A stretch of 64,000 nt of DNA from Methanoregula sp. SKADARSKE-2. GTDB lineage: Archaea; Halobacteriota; Methanomicrobia; Methanomicrobiales; Methanospirillaceae. A program made the position numbers and the translations under genes. Numbering within the stretch: the first letter of the stretch is position 1; each line of letters opens with the position of its first letter. Under the pieces are notes generated by a model. It was not told the DNA's origin and searched no databases. It was given only the letters and a program-made list of their open reading frames with translations. Below are positions 54,758 to 63,336 of this stretch, piece after piece. The stretch covers positions 1,596,391 through 1,660,390 of the forward strand of contig CP121470.1 of the NCBI GenBank assembly GCA_030919125.1, read 5' to 3'.

Positions 54758-55645
54758 ATGGTCGTACTAAAGACGGGCCCGGTCCCGGTCGGGGGAGTTG
54801 TACTCGAGAATCATCTGGTCCTTGCTGCCGGCGTGCTCGGGACAACTGGTTCTTCGCTCGCACGGATGCTCTCGCTCGGGGCAGGTGGAGTGGTAACCAA
54901 GTCGATCGGCCCGGTCCCAAAAGACGGCCATGACGGCCCCTGCCTCGCGGTGCTTGACGACGGGCTCCTCAATGCGATGGGGCTCCCGAATCCCTCGCAG
55001 GACTTTGTCGCCGAGCTTGCGCCGCTTGCAAAGAAGCCGGTGGTTATCAGCATCTTCGGGGGGGACCCGGAGGAGTTCGCGGCGGTGGCCGGCTGGTTTG
55101 CCGGGACCGCTGCGGCCTTCGAGCTGAACCTCTCGTGCCCTCATGCCGAAGGATACGGGGCGGCGATCGGGAGCGACCCGGCGCTTGTGGAGGCCTGCAC
55201 CCGTGCGGTCGCACAGACCGGTCTCCCGGTCTGGGTGAAGCTGACCCCGAACGTGACCGAGATCACCGGCATCGGGAGAGCCGCAGAGAAGGGGGGAGCG
55301 AGCGCGATCGTTGCTATCAATACCGTAAAAGCCATGCGGATCTCCACCGAACTCAGGCGGCCGGTGCTCGGACACGGCTTCGGCGGATTATCCGGGCCGG
55401 CGGTCTTCCCGGTCGCGGTCCGGTGCGTGTACGAGCTGTACGAGGCCTGCAGGATCCCGATCATCGGATGCGGCGGCGTCTCCACCGCGGACAATGTGAT
55501 CGAGATGATGATGGCCGGTGCAAGCGCAGTCGAGATCGGCAGCGCGGTCTACAGGGATGTGAAAATCTTCGAGACGATCAAGGCCTCACTGTACGCAAAG
55601 GACGGGATCGATCCAGCCGGGATCGTGGGGTGCGCCCATGGATGA
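54758..55645 (+). CDS. pyrD: Dihydroorotate dehydrogenase, catalytic subunit
   Basis: About 295 residues from ATG 54758 (MVVLKTGPVPVGGVVLENHL). The longer frame from 54641 runs through the divergent promoter and was rejected. It is a class 1B FMN barrel: VVTKSIGPVPKDGHDGP, NAMGLPNPSQDF, FELNLSCPHAEGYGAAIG with the catalytic Cys in N-L-S-C-P-H, VKLTPNVTEITGIGRAAEKG, the FMN-phosphate loops VLGHGFGGLSGPAVFPVAV and PIIGCGGVSTADNVIEMMMA. It oxidises dihydroorotate to orotate in pyrimidine synthesis and passes electrons to PyrK, whose gene overlaps its end by 8 bases. Confidence 0.93.
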   Translation: MVVLKTGPVPVGGVVLENHLVLAAGVLGTTGSSLARMLSLGAGGVVTKSIGPVPKDGHDGPCLAVLDDGLLNAMGLPNPSQDFVAELAPLAKKPVVISIFGGDPEEFAAVAGWFAGTAAAFELNLSCPHAEGYGAAIGSDPALVEACTRAVAQTGLPVWVKLTPNVTEITGIGRAAEKGGASAIVAINTVKAMRISTELRRPVLGHGFGGLSGPAVFPVAVRCVYELYEACRIPIIGCGGVSTADNVIEMMMAGASAVEIGSAVYRDVKIFETIKASLYAKDGIDPAGIVGCAHG

Positions 55646-56402
55646 GATGCTCTCCGTTCCGGTAACGATCGTCCGGATCCGGCGGGAGACGCCTACCATC
55701 CGGACCTTTGTCCTCGACCGTCCCTTCCCCTTCTCCCCGGGCCAGTTCGTCATGGTCTGGGTACCGGGCGTGGATGAGATCCCGATGGCCCTCTCCTCCG
55801 AGAAGAGCATCACGGTCCAGAACGTGGGCGACGCGACTGCGGCCCTCTTCGCGCTCGAAACCGGTGCCAAGATCGGGATCCGCGGACCCCTGGGCAACGG
55901 CTTCTCCAAGGGTGAGAAGGTCCTCGCGATCGCGGGGGGTGTCGGGGCAGCCCCGCTCCTGCCGCTCGCAAGGTCCGACTGCGTCATGACCATGCTCCTT
56001 GGTGCCCGGACAGAAGCAGAGCTCCTCTTTGTCGATCAGCTCGACGAGTGCACGGACGTTCTCATCGCGACCGATGACGGGTCGCTTGGGACGAAGGGTT
56101 TTGTTACCAACCTGATGGAGGATCTCAACCTCGGGGCGTACGACCGGGTCGCGGTCTGCGGGCCTGAGGTGATGATGCGTGCGGTGCTCTCGAAGGTGGG
56201 CGAGCGAGGGATTGCACACCGGAGCGAATTCTCCCTCCACCGGTACATGAAGTGTGGTGTCGGGGTCTGCGGCTCGTGCTGCATCGATCCCTCCGGCCTC
56301 CGGTGCTGCAAGGACGGCCCGGTCTTCTCCGGGGACATTCTCCTGAAAAGTGAGTTCGGCCAGTACACCCGGACTGCAAGCGGCCGGAAGAAGAATCTGT
56401 AA
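55638..56402 (+). CDS. pyrK: Dihydroorotate dehydrogenase electron transfer subunit
   Basis: A 254-residue ferredoxin-reductase-like protein. FAD-binding residues lie in PFSPGQFVMVWVPGVDEIPM; the NAD domain has VLAIAGGVGAAPLLPLA and LLGARTEAELLFVDQL. The [2Fe-2S] cluster is in MKCGVGVCGSCCIDPSGLRC (C-x4-C-x2-C...C). It forms the class 1B heterotetramer with PyrD and transfers electrons to NAD or, in methanogens, perhaps another acceptor. The ATG lies inside the end of pyrD, so the two are coupled. Normal length and intact. Confidence 0.92.
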   Translation: MDEMLSVPVTIVRIRRETPTIRTFVLDRPFPFSPGQFVMVWVPGVDEIPMALSSEKSITVQNVGDATAALFALETGAKIGIRGPLGNGFSKGEKVLAIAGGVGAAPLLPLARSDCVMTMLLGARTEAELLFVDQLDECTDVLIATDDGSLGTKGFVTNLMEDLNLGAYDRVAVCGPEVMMRAVLSKVGERGIAHRSEFSLHRYMKCGVGVCGSCCIDPSGLRCCKDGPVFSGDILLKSEFGQYTRTASGRKKNL

Positions 56403-56595
56403 AATCCACCTGCGCCCTCTTTTTTTACGGGCCGATGAGACCGTGGCATTGAATCTCACGCAAAAAAGGGTCATGTCCCCTCCGCAGGCCATACTCTTAC
56501 TCCCCGTAATTTGGGGTAAATATCCCGGCAATGGGGAGGCCGGCATCGGGGGGAGGGGTGGTCGGATTCTTACCCTTGGTCAGTTCATGTTCAGA

Positions 56596-57195
56596 TCAGG
56601 GACCATCCGCATTGATGCGTTCGAGGTCCTCGATCTTGTTGATGTTGGTGAAGGTGAGGAGTTCCGGATCGATCCCCCGGAGTTCCTCTACCGGGACATA
56701 ACAGGTAGAGATGGACCGGATCATGGTCCGGAGGGAGAGCGAGTCGGGGCTCTCCAGGTACTGGAGGAGGGCGGTCCGCCGGTACACTGCGTGGAGCGGC
56801 TCGAGCATATCCATGTTCCAGCTCGGGATGGCGGCATCGCAGTCATCGATCCGGTCGAAGAGGTGGGAGACGATAGCGGGCTTGATGCAGGGCATGTCGC
56901 ACGCGGAGACGAAGATCAGTTCCCCGTTCGCCTCGATCGATCCCGCGTGGAGCCCGCCGATCGGGCCGACGCCCTGCCGGATGTCGTGGATGCACCGGAC
57001 TTTTGGGTTTGCGATATCGTTGAAGCGCCGGCACTGGTCCGGGTCCCGGGCGACGATGACGATCTCGTCGACGACCTGCCCGAGCGAGTCGAGGAGGCGC
57101 TCGATGAAGGTCTGCCCCCCATAGGTGAAGAAATATTTCTCCCGGCCGTTCGCACGCCGCGCTTCGCCGCCGACAAGGATGACCGCAGACCTCAT
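56596..57195 (-). CDS. mobA: Molybdenum cofactor guanylyltransferase
   Basis: A 199-residue nucleotidyltransferase from ATG 57195 (MRSAVILVGGEARRANGREK). The L-x-G-G-x-x-x-R-x-x-x-x-K loop is modified here (V-G-G-E-A-R-R-A-N-G-R-E-K) but keeps the Gly-Gly, Arg and Lys. QGVGPIGGLHAGSIEANGEL and FVSACDMPCIKPAIVSHLFD hold the GTP- and metal-binding residues (the C-D-M-P motif). It attaches GMP to molybdopterin, needed for formylmethanofuran and formate dehydrogenases of methanogens. The gene is isolated. Paralogous sugar nucleotidyltransferases are possible, but length and the C-D-M-P motif favour MobA. Confidence 0.85.
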   Translation of the reverse strand: MRSAVILVGGEARRANGREKYFFTYGGQTFIERLLDSLGQVVDEIVIVARDPDQCRRFNDIANPKVRCIHDIRQGVGPIGGLHAGSIEANGELIFVSACDMPCIKPAIVSHLFDRIDDCDAAIPSWNMDMLEPLHAVYRRTALLQYLESPDSLSLRTMIRSISTCYVPVEELRGIDPELLTFTNINKIEDLERINADGP

Positions 57196-58467
57196 GGCCC
57201 GTCCCCTCCGGCCGAGATCTTCGCCGCAACGGAGAGTCCCATTGCTCCTGCGCCCAGTACGTGAATTTTTTTTCGCATCTGCGTGAATTCCGGTGCCGGA
57301 TAAACGGCCTGATGGTACCAGAGATCTGGTTGTTTATCAGGTAAAGGTGTTACCAAATTATGGGGGGGAAAATATCCGGTGCAGAAAAAAATTCCTGTCC
57401 TGGAACCGTATACCTAAGAGAAAAGCAGACGCTGGTTGAAGACTGGCAGGGTCCAGGACCCCCTATTGGTGATGAACGTCCTCCGCCCCGAAGGGTTTTC
57501 TCGCCCCTCCTTTTCAGGGCTTTTCAACCCTTCGGGACTGTACATCAGACGTTTCCGGAATTTTTTTTAATTTTTCCGGAAGAGACGTCCAACCGATCGG
57601 AAAAAATTTCCGGCCGGCGAGATCCCGATGGCCCATGAAGTCCTTTGAAGAGATGGCCGGCCCGCCGGGCAACAAAAACCCCCCGTTTGCCCGTCCCCCT
57701 TCCAGAAATACCCCATTATAACTGCCCATTCGCCAAAATACGTCAGATAACCTCCGACTTTATTGGCGGGCCATAGAGGGGTTCTTTTGGCAAAACTCAG
57801 GAAAAACGGGCTGGAGTAGGTGCAAAAGAAAAAAAGCTCAGCTCTTGAGGGTCGATTTTCTACGCGCAAATCGCGTATTTTTGAAATCAAACGATTTTCC
57901 CAGGACTTTTTTGGGGCTAGGAATCCGGGCGTTTCCGGGACAGGGCTCCGGGAATCGGAGCCTTTACAGGGCCCGGATTTAGCCAGGAGGAGCATGGGAG
58001 GGATGCGATCCGGGAGGGTGTGTTTTGGGGAATATCGGTGGGTTGACGGGATTTACCGCGGTCAAGGAGGCTTTTAGTTGATCGTCCTCTTTTGCGGATT
58101 TGCGAGGGTGACAATTGCTCTCCCTGCAGATAATTTTCCGCGGAGATAAGATTTTTGTTTCTGCCCCACGGGCGATCCCGATGAGGCGGCGAGCGCCCAT
58201 GGCCGCATCACAAACCTTTCTGTACCTCTTGGCCCCCCCCCAAAAATTCAAAATATCTCCGGAAAAAATCCGGGGCAGACGATCGCTCGCAGAAAAACCA
58301 AAAAAAACCGGAAAAACTTTTACGATCTTGAGAAACGTTCCCGTTCGCTGGAAAACTTTGAAATTTTCCCGAAAAAATTTGAGAAAAAATTCCGGAGAAG
58401 ATCTCCGGTCAAGCATGGAAGAGGTCCCGGTTGTGCACCGGAAAAGACCCGGTCGCCAGCCCCTGTC
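57196..58467. other. Long non-coding stretch of 1.27 kb
   Basis: No gene or RNA was recognised on either strand. It is rich in A/T and C homopolymers (T-run near 57561-57568, nine C's near 58231-58239). A perfect hairpin TACGCG-CAAAT-CGCGTA lies at 57861-57877, followed at 57889 by AAACGATTTT, the decamer also found in the inverted repeat before uvrB. An unrecognised non-coding RNA or decayed DNA are both possible. Confidence 0.4.
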
Positions 58468-58827
58468 TTACAGCACGCAGACCATGCAGTCCTGCTCCCC
58501 GCACGCGATGTTCTCGATCTTCCACTTCAGCGCCCACCTCTTGATACCCCGGATCACATCCACGAGCTCAAGGCCGCTCTCGGTCAGAATGTACTCGCTC
58601 CGGACCGGGAACGATCTCGCCTCGACCCGGTTGGTGATGATCCCTTCCTCTTCAAGCTCTTTCAACCGCTCCGAGAGGATCTTTGGCGTGATCCCGTCAA
58701 GGGCGTCCTTGAGCTCCGAGAACCTCCGGGTATGGTCGACCCCTTTGTAGATCTCGAGGAGAATCAGGAGCGTCCACTTCCTGGTCAGGTACTTCACAGT
58801 CCGGTTGACCGTACATGATTCTTCCAT
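58468..58827 (-). CDS. HxlR-family transcriptional regulator
   Basis: A 119-residue winged-helix protein from ATG 58827 (MEESCTVNRTVKYLTRKWTL). The HxlR core is clear: KWTLLILLEIYKGVDHTRRF, SELKDALDGITPKILSERLK and ELEEEGIITNRV, with the wing at SFPVRSEYILTESG. It has extra cysteines: one near the N-terminus (E-S-C) as in redox-sensing HypR/QorR types, and a tail ACGEQDCMVCVL that could bind a metal or sense thiols. It is divergent from hcp, and an inverted repeat between them is a likely operator. A TATA box about 29 bases upstream suggests a leaderless mRNA. Confidence 0.87.
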   Translation of the reverse strand: MEESCTVNRTVKYLTRKWTLLILLEIYKGVDHTRRFSELKDALDGITPKILSERLKELEEEGIITNRVEARSFPVRSEYILTESGLELVDVIRGIKRWALKWKIENIACGEQDCMVCVL

Positions 58828-58863
58828 GGTATATTTTCTGAAACTCTCCGCTATTTATAATAT

Positions 58864-58880
58864 GGTATACAAAAGATACC
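58864..58880. promoter_or_regulatory. Inverted repeat between hxlR and hcp
   Basis: GGTAT at 58864-58868 and ATACC at 58876-58880 form a dyad with a 7-base centre. A further GGTATA lies at 58828-58833 beside the hxlR start. The dyad sits between the two TATA-like boxes (about 58852-58860 for hxlR and 58888-58897 for hcp). HxlR regulators commonly bind GTAT-type dyads, so this is a candidate operator for both genes. Confidence 0.5.
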
Positions 58881-58933
58881 TTACAGCAAAATTATAACAG
58901 CTAACGATTGGATCGCGACCAGGAGTGAAAAAA

Positions 58934-60550
58934 ATGTTCTGTTACCAGTGTGAAGAGACTGCACGGGGAACCGGGTGCACCACCCGGGGCGTCTGCGGGA
59001 AGAGCGAGGAGATAGCGGGGCTTCAGGATACCCTGATCTACATCTGCAAGGGGATCGCGGTGCGCTACGTCGCTGCGATGAACTCCGGAGAGAGGAACAG
59101 GGAGGCCTCTCCGTTCGTTGCCGAGTCGCTCTTTGCGACCCTGACCAATGTCAACTTCGATCCCGCGTACTTCCACGCAAAGATCGCAGAGGCGATCGCG
59201 ATCCGCGATGCCCTCCCCCAGGCCGGGAAGAGCGAGCCGGACGCGTGCAGATGGATCCCGAAAAATGATGCGGACATCGCGGCAAAGGCCCAAGAGATCG
59301 CAGGCGCAGCCTCCGCGGGCGACGATCTCGCATCGCTCCGGGCACTCCTCGTCTTCGGGTTGAAAGGCGTTGCCGCCTACTACTATCATGCAGCAGCGCT
59401 CGGGTACACCGACGCGGGGATCGAGAGCTTCATGCACCGGGCCCTCGCATCGACCGTCACCACCCTCAGTCCGGGTGCGATGACCGAGCTCGTGCTCGAG
59501 TGCGGTGGTGTCGGGGTCACGACCCTCGCCCTGCTCGACAAGGCGAACACCACCCATTACGGGAACCCGGAGATCACCTCCGTCAAGACTACGGTCGGGA
59601 CAAAGCCCGGCATCCTCATCACCGGTCATGACTTAAAGGACCTCCAGCAGCTCCTCGACCAGACCGCGGGGACCGGTCTCGATGTCTACACGCACGGAGA
59701 GATGCTGCCGGCCCACGCGTATCCCGCGTTCAAGAAATACCCCCACTTTATCGGAAACTATGGCGGATCGTGGCCGCACCAGGGAATTGAATTCGAGAGC
59801 TTCAACGGCCCGATCCTGGTAACGACCAACTGCATCATCCCCCCAAGGGATTCGTACAGGGACCGGATCTTCACCACCGGGCCCGCAGGGTTTTCGGGCG
59901 TTGCCCACATCGCCGGATCGAGAGGCGGCGCAAAGGACTTCTCGGAGATCGTCGCGCTTGCAAAGACCTCCACGCCCCCGGTACCGACCGGCAACGGGCG
60001 CGATCTCATCACCGGCTGCGGACACGACGCCGTCCTCAGGATCGCGGGAACCGTCATCGATGCTGTGAAGAAGGGGGAGATCAGGCGCTTCGTGGTCATG
60101 GCCGGGTGCGACGGCCGGCAGAGCGAGCGCGAGTACTACACGAAGTTTGCCGAGGCGCTCCCGAAGAGTGCGATCATCCTCACCGCGGGCTGCGCGAAGT
60201 ACCGGTACAACAGCCTCGAGCTTGGGATGATCGGTGGGATCCCCCGGGTCATCGACGCCGGCCAGTGTAATGACTGCTACTCGCTCGTGGTCATTGCACA
60301 GGTCCTTGCCCGTGCGTTCGGTGTCGGGATCAATGAACTGCCCATCTCGTACAACATCGCGTGGTACGAGCAGAAGGCGGCGCTCGTCCTCCTCGCCCTT
60401 CTCAACCTTGGGGTGAAGAACATCACGCTCGGGCCCAAACTCCCAGCCTTTGTCTCACCGGGGATCCTCAAGGTTTTAGTCAACAACTTCGGGATCGCGC
60501 CGAATACTACGGTTGAGGCGGATATGGCCCGGCTGGTACCGGTGCCGTGA
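58934..60550 (+). CDS. hcp: Hybrid cluster protein (hydroxylamine reductase)
   Basis: About 538 residues from ATG 58934 (MFCYQCEETARGTGCTTRGV) with AGGAG 8 bases upstream; the GTG at 58925 overlaps that site and was rejected. The N-terminal cluster motif C-x2-C...C...C (CYQCEETARGTGCTTRGVCG) is present. Hybrid-cluster ligands include HGEMLPAHAYP, TTNCIIPP, AGCDGRQSEREYY, TAGCAKYRYN and DAGQCNDCYS. Hcp acts in nitric-oxide and oxidative stress as an NO reductase or as a hydroxylamine reductase. It is intact and of family length, and is divergent from an HxlR regulator that probably controls it. Confidence 0.95.
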   Translation: MFCYQCEETARGTGCTTRGVCGKSEEIAGLQDTLIYICKGIAVRYVAAMNSGERNREASPFVAESLFATLTNVNFDPAYFHAKIAEAIAIRDALPQAGKSEPDACRWIPKNDADIAAKAQEIAGAASAGDDLASLRALLVFGLKGVAAYYYHAAALGYTDAGIESFMHRALASTVTTLSPGAMTELVLECGGVGVTTLALLDKANTTHYGNPEITSVKTTVGTKPGILITGHDLKDLQQLLDQTAGTGLDVYTHGEMLPAHAYPAFKKYPHFIGNYGGSWPHQGIEFESFNGPILVTTNCIIPPRDSYRDRIFTTGPAGFSGVAHIAGSRGGAKDFSEIVALAKTSTPPVPTGNGRDLITGCGHDAVLRIAGTVIDAVKKGEIRRFVVMAGCDGRQSEREYYTKFAEALPKSAIILTAGCAKYRYNSLELGMIGGIPRVIDAGQCNDCYSLVVIAQVLARAFGVGINELPISYNIAWYEQKAALVLLALLNLGVKNITLGPKLPAFVSPGILKVLVNNFGIAPNTTVEADMARLVPVP

Positions 60551-60803
60551 GAGCCGGAAAATTCTTTCGTGAATTCTTTTCCTGCTTTTGAGGTCTCTGA
60601 CACAGGTAACTGCGGGTGCCCGCTTGCGTCTCATGGGTCTGCCCCATGAAGCGGGGCGGCAAAAAAAATTTCCGGAAAAGAAGTGAGGGGGGGCGTGCCC
60701 GTCGGGGATTTTCCGCCCTCTCTTTTGGCAGTGCTTCACCATGATAATGAGAACGCAGCAGCGCGGTGATCGATGATGGTAATTCCGTGAAAAACAGGTG
60801 CGG

Positions 60804-62127
60804 TTATATCCTCACCGGCTCTTCGTTTTCCTCTTGTGACGGGGAGAGGACCCGCCCCATGAAGTGGATGTTCCCGGTCTCACCCTCCCAGATGAGGAAG
60901 ACGAAGGGGTGATCGGCCCGGAAGTGGACGGAGGTATAAGCAGGTTCAATTCCCGCGACACGCGCCCACACAGAAGTAGCAGCAGCATACGTACTTTTCT
61001 CCGTCACTTCTGCATGGGCCGTATGGAGAACTTCATCGAGGTAAAGATTTTCTGTGCCATCCATTCCTGAAAAATTGGCACCAGAGGAGAATGCCTTCGG
61101 CATGCCCATCGTACTGAGGGTACCGGACAATTCATACGAAGTATCGAGCGTAAATTTCGGGAAATAGAGATCGACATGCCGATAGCCAAGGGAGGATCGG
61201 ATCCGGGCCAGCCCATCCGGATGGAGAGCGGACTCTGCTGCGGCCAGGGTATCGGATTTCGGGAGGAGGACCAGCATGGAAACTGGTTTATTCTCACCTC
61301 GGGAGTAGGGCATCTCAAGAACCTGCAGTTCATCGGTCTCACCATATCCGAGGATTGTATCTCTCTCCCCCCGGTACATCATGGGAACCTCCACGCCATT
61401 GACTGGCGAGATGTGGAACCGGGATTTTACGGTCTCATTTTCTGAAAATTCCCGTATCCAGCCCCCTCGAAGGAGACAGCATTGGTGAGCACAAGGGCCG
61501 TTGCATTTTTGATACTTCCGGCCGGCATCAGACTTTTGATCTTTCCCGCAGTCTGGTTCTCAGTCCAGGCATTGATCACCGCCCGGGAACCTTCAGGGTC
61601 CTGCAGGAAATCCAGGTTCCTCGTCTCAGCTGCATAGTACTTTTTTGCAATCCCGGTAAAGGCCGGCAGGAACGACCAGGTCTTCTCCGCCCAGAGGGCA
61701 TCTGCCCTATTCAGCGTATAACCCCCCTTTCCGTCTTTCAGGTGTTCATACACCTCGGCAGCCCCCTCCCGGCGGATACGATCCTCTTCAGGCAGGTGGA
61801 AGACGGAACGTATCTCGTCCGCGGTCTTTCCCCGGGCGCCTTCGTACGTTATGGCAGAGGCAGAGGAGTACTGTAGGGGGAGAAGAAGAGGTTCCTGCCG
61901 GTCTGATCCGGGCTCCGGCTCAGGTTCGCATAGAGATCGAAGGCAAACCGGTTACTGGCCTCGATCATCACGTCCCCGGGACTTATGTTCGTTCCTTTTG
62001 CCATTGATGTGTATACGGGGGTAATGCCCGGATCCGGTGTGACATGCTTATCGTCCGGCCCCAGGCAACCGGAGATCACCAGGATGCCAATGAGGACCAG
62101 AATACTTGTATACGCTAAAATTTTCAT
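60804..62127 (-). pseudogene. Serpin lipoprotein, frameshifted (first of a tandem pair)
   Basis: From ATG 62127 a lipoprotein signal (MKILAYTSILVLIGILVISG then C) leads to ASNRFAFDLYANLSRSPDQT and NLFFSPYST. The frame then shifts near 61860 to SASAITYEGARGKTADEIRS, ADALWAEKTWSFLPAFTGIA and ATALVLTNAVSFEGAG. After 61440 it shifts again to PMMYRGERDTILGYGETDEL, LEMPYSRGENKPVSMLVLLP and the reactive-loop end AEVTEKSTYAAATSVWARVA, closing with FRADHPFVFLIWEGETGNIH. All main serpin blocks are present. Intact, it would trap serine proteases outside the cell. At least two frame breaks make it inactive as it stands. Confidence 0.75.
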
Positions 62128-62207
62128 CCGGGTATGTTTCAGTGAGTATAAGGAAAACAACAGCGATGAGTGAAAAAAATAGTTGCAGTCTTAAGGGATC
62201 TCCCGGT

Positions 62208-63280
62208 TTACCCTGAAGGGTCCATGACCCGCCCCATGAAGAGGATTGTGCCGGATTCAGCGTCCTGGATAAAGAAAATAAACGGGTGGTCTGCCCTGAA
62301 GCTTGGTGGCGGAGAGAGCGCACTCCCCATGGGAGTTGCTGCAGACGCTTCTGTCTCCTCCTCATTCACATTGATGACTGCCGTGTGAAGTGCCTGATCA
62401 ATAAAGAGCCCCGGCGTGAGGAAATCTTGTAAGGGTGTTCCAGGGCCTGGAAGAGGGTGGTCTCCCTATACCGCAATTCGGCTTCGTGGTACGTATACTG
62501 CATCATCGGCTCGCGTATCATCTTTGTTGGCGAGAGTGTGAAGTTCTGTTCTTTTGTTGCAGCCCGGGAAAAGGGGCTCTCCCATGCCCCATTGAAATAG
62601 ATCGCACTGGTGATGACAAACGCCGTGTCAGGAGGCACGGAACCCTCAGGAAGGATATTTTTGATCCTGTTCTCTGTTGCAACTGCGACCTCGCGGTTGA
62701 TGACCAGCCGCGATTCTTCCGGCTGGCGGCCGAGATCAAGACTGCGGACCATTGCACCATAATTCTCTTCTGCGATCCTGGTGTATGCCGGGGCAAGCGG
62801 GTACGATCTGTCTGTCCACAGTCCATTCACCGTGCGGAGAGCAGAACGGGCAGCTGGCTGGTCAAGATCTCGGGAAATATTCGCATATCCCCGTCTTCGC
62901 CCGGCATCGTTTTTTGGGAAATAAAAGACGGAACGTATCTCATCCGCGGTTGTTCCCCGGGCGCCTTCGTACGTTATGGCAAAGGCAGAGGAATACTGTA
63001 GGGGGAGAAGAAGAGGTTCCTGCCGGTATTATCCGGGCCCGGCTCAGGTTCGCATAGAGATCGAAGGCAAACCGGTTATTGGCCTCGATCATATCCTTCA
63101 CAAAAACCGGATCGCTCTCGGATCCCGGGGATAAGGAGCGATCGAACGCGTGCGAATCGTTTGCGAAATGAACCGCAAATGCATTTTGGGTGTACATGTA
63201 CATCCCCCCAAGGAGAACGAGAACCAGAAGAAGGATCAGAACGAGATACCAGAATCGGGAAAGTCTTATGAGAGTGTCTT
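62208..63280 (-). pseudogene. Serpin pseudogene with internal deletion (second of the pair)
   Basis: Begins around 63280 with a membrane segment (RLSRFWYLVLILLLVLVLLG) and MIEANNRFAFDLYANLSRA. After a shift it continues with TADEIRSVFYFPKND, GLWTDRSYPLAPAYTRIAEE, NRIKNILPEGSVPPDTAFVI and TSAIYFNGAWESPFSRAATK. At QALEHPY the text jumps into DFLTPGLFIDQALHTAVINV, so the central sheet region of roughly 100 residues is missing. It ends with the reactive loop NEEETEASAATPMGSALSPP and FRADHPFIFFIQDAESGTIL to TAA 62208. No normal start codon was found. The gene cannot make a working inhibitor. Confidence 0.7.
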
Positions 63281-63336
63281 CTGGGCTAATGAATGTTAAT
63301 CCCAGTGATGAGTGAAAAAATGGTTGCGGTTATCTG

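Noticed and set aside
60940..60975. GGTTCAATTCCCGCGACACGC resembles a tRNA T-arm
   Set aside because: It lies inside the serpin coding sequence (minus strand), and no acceptor, D-arm or anticodon arm can be formed upstream.
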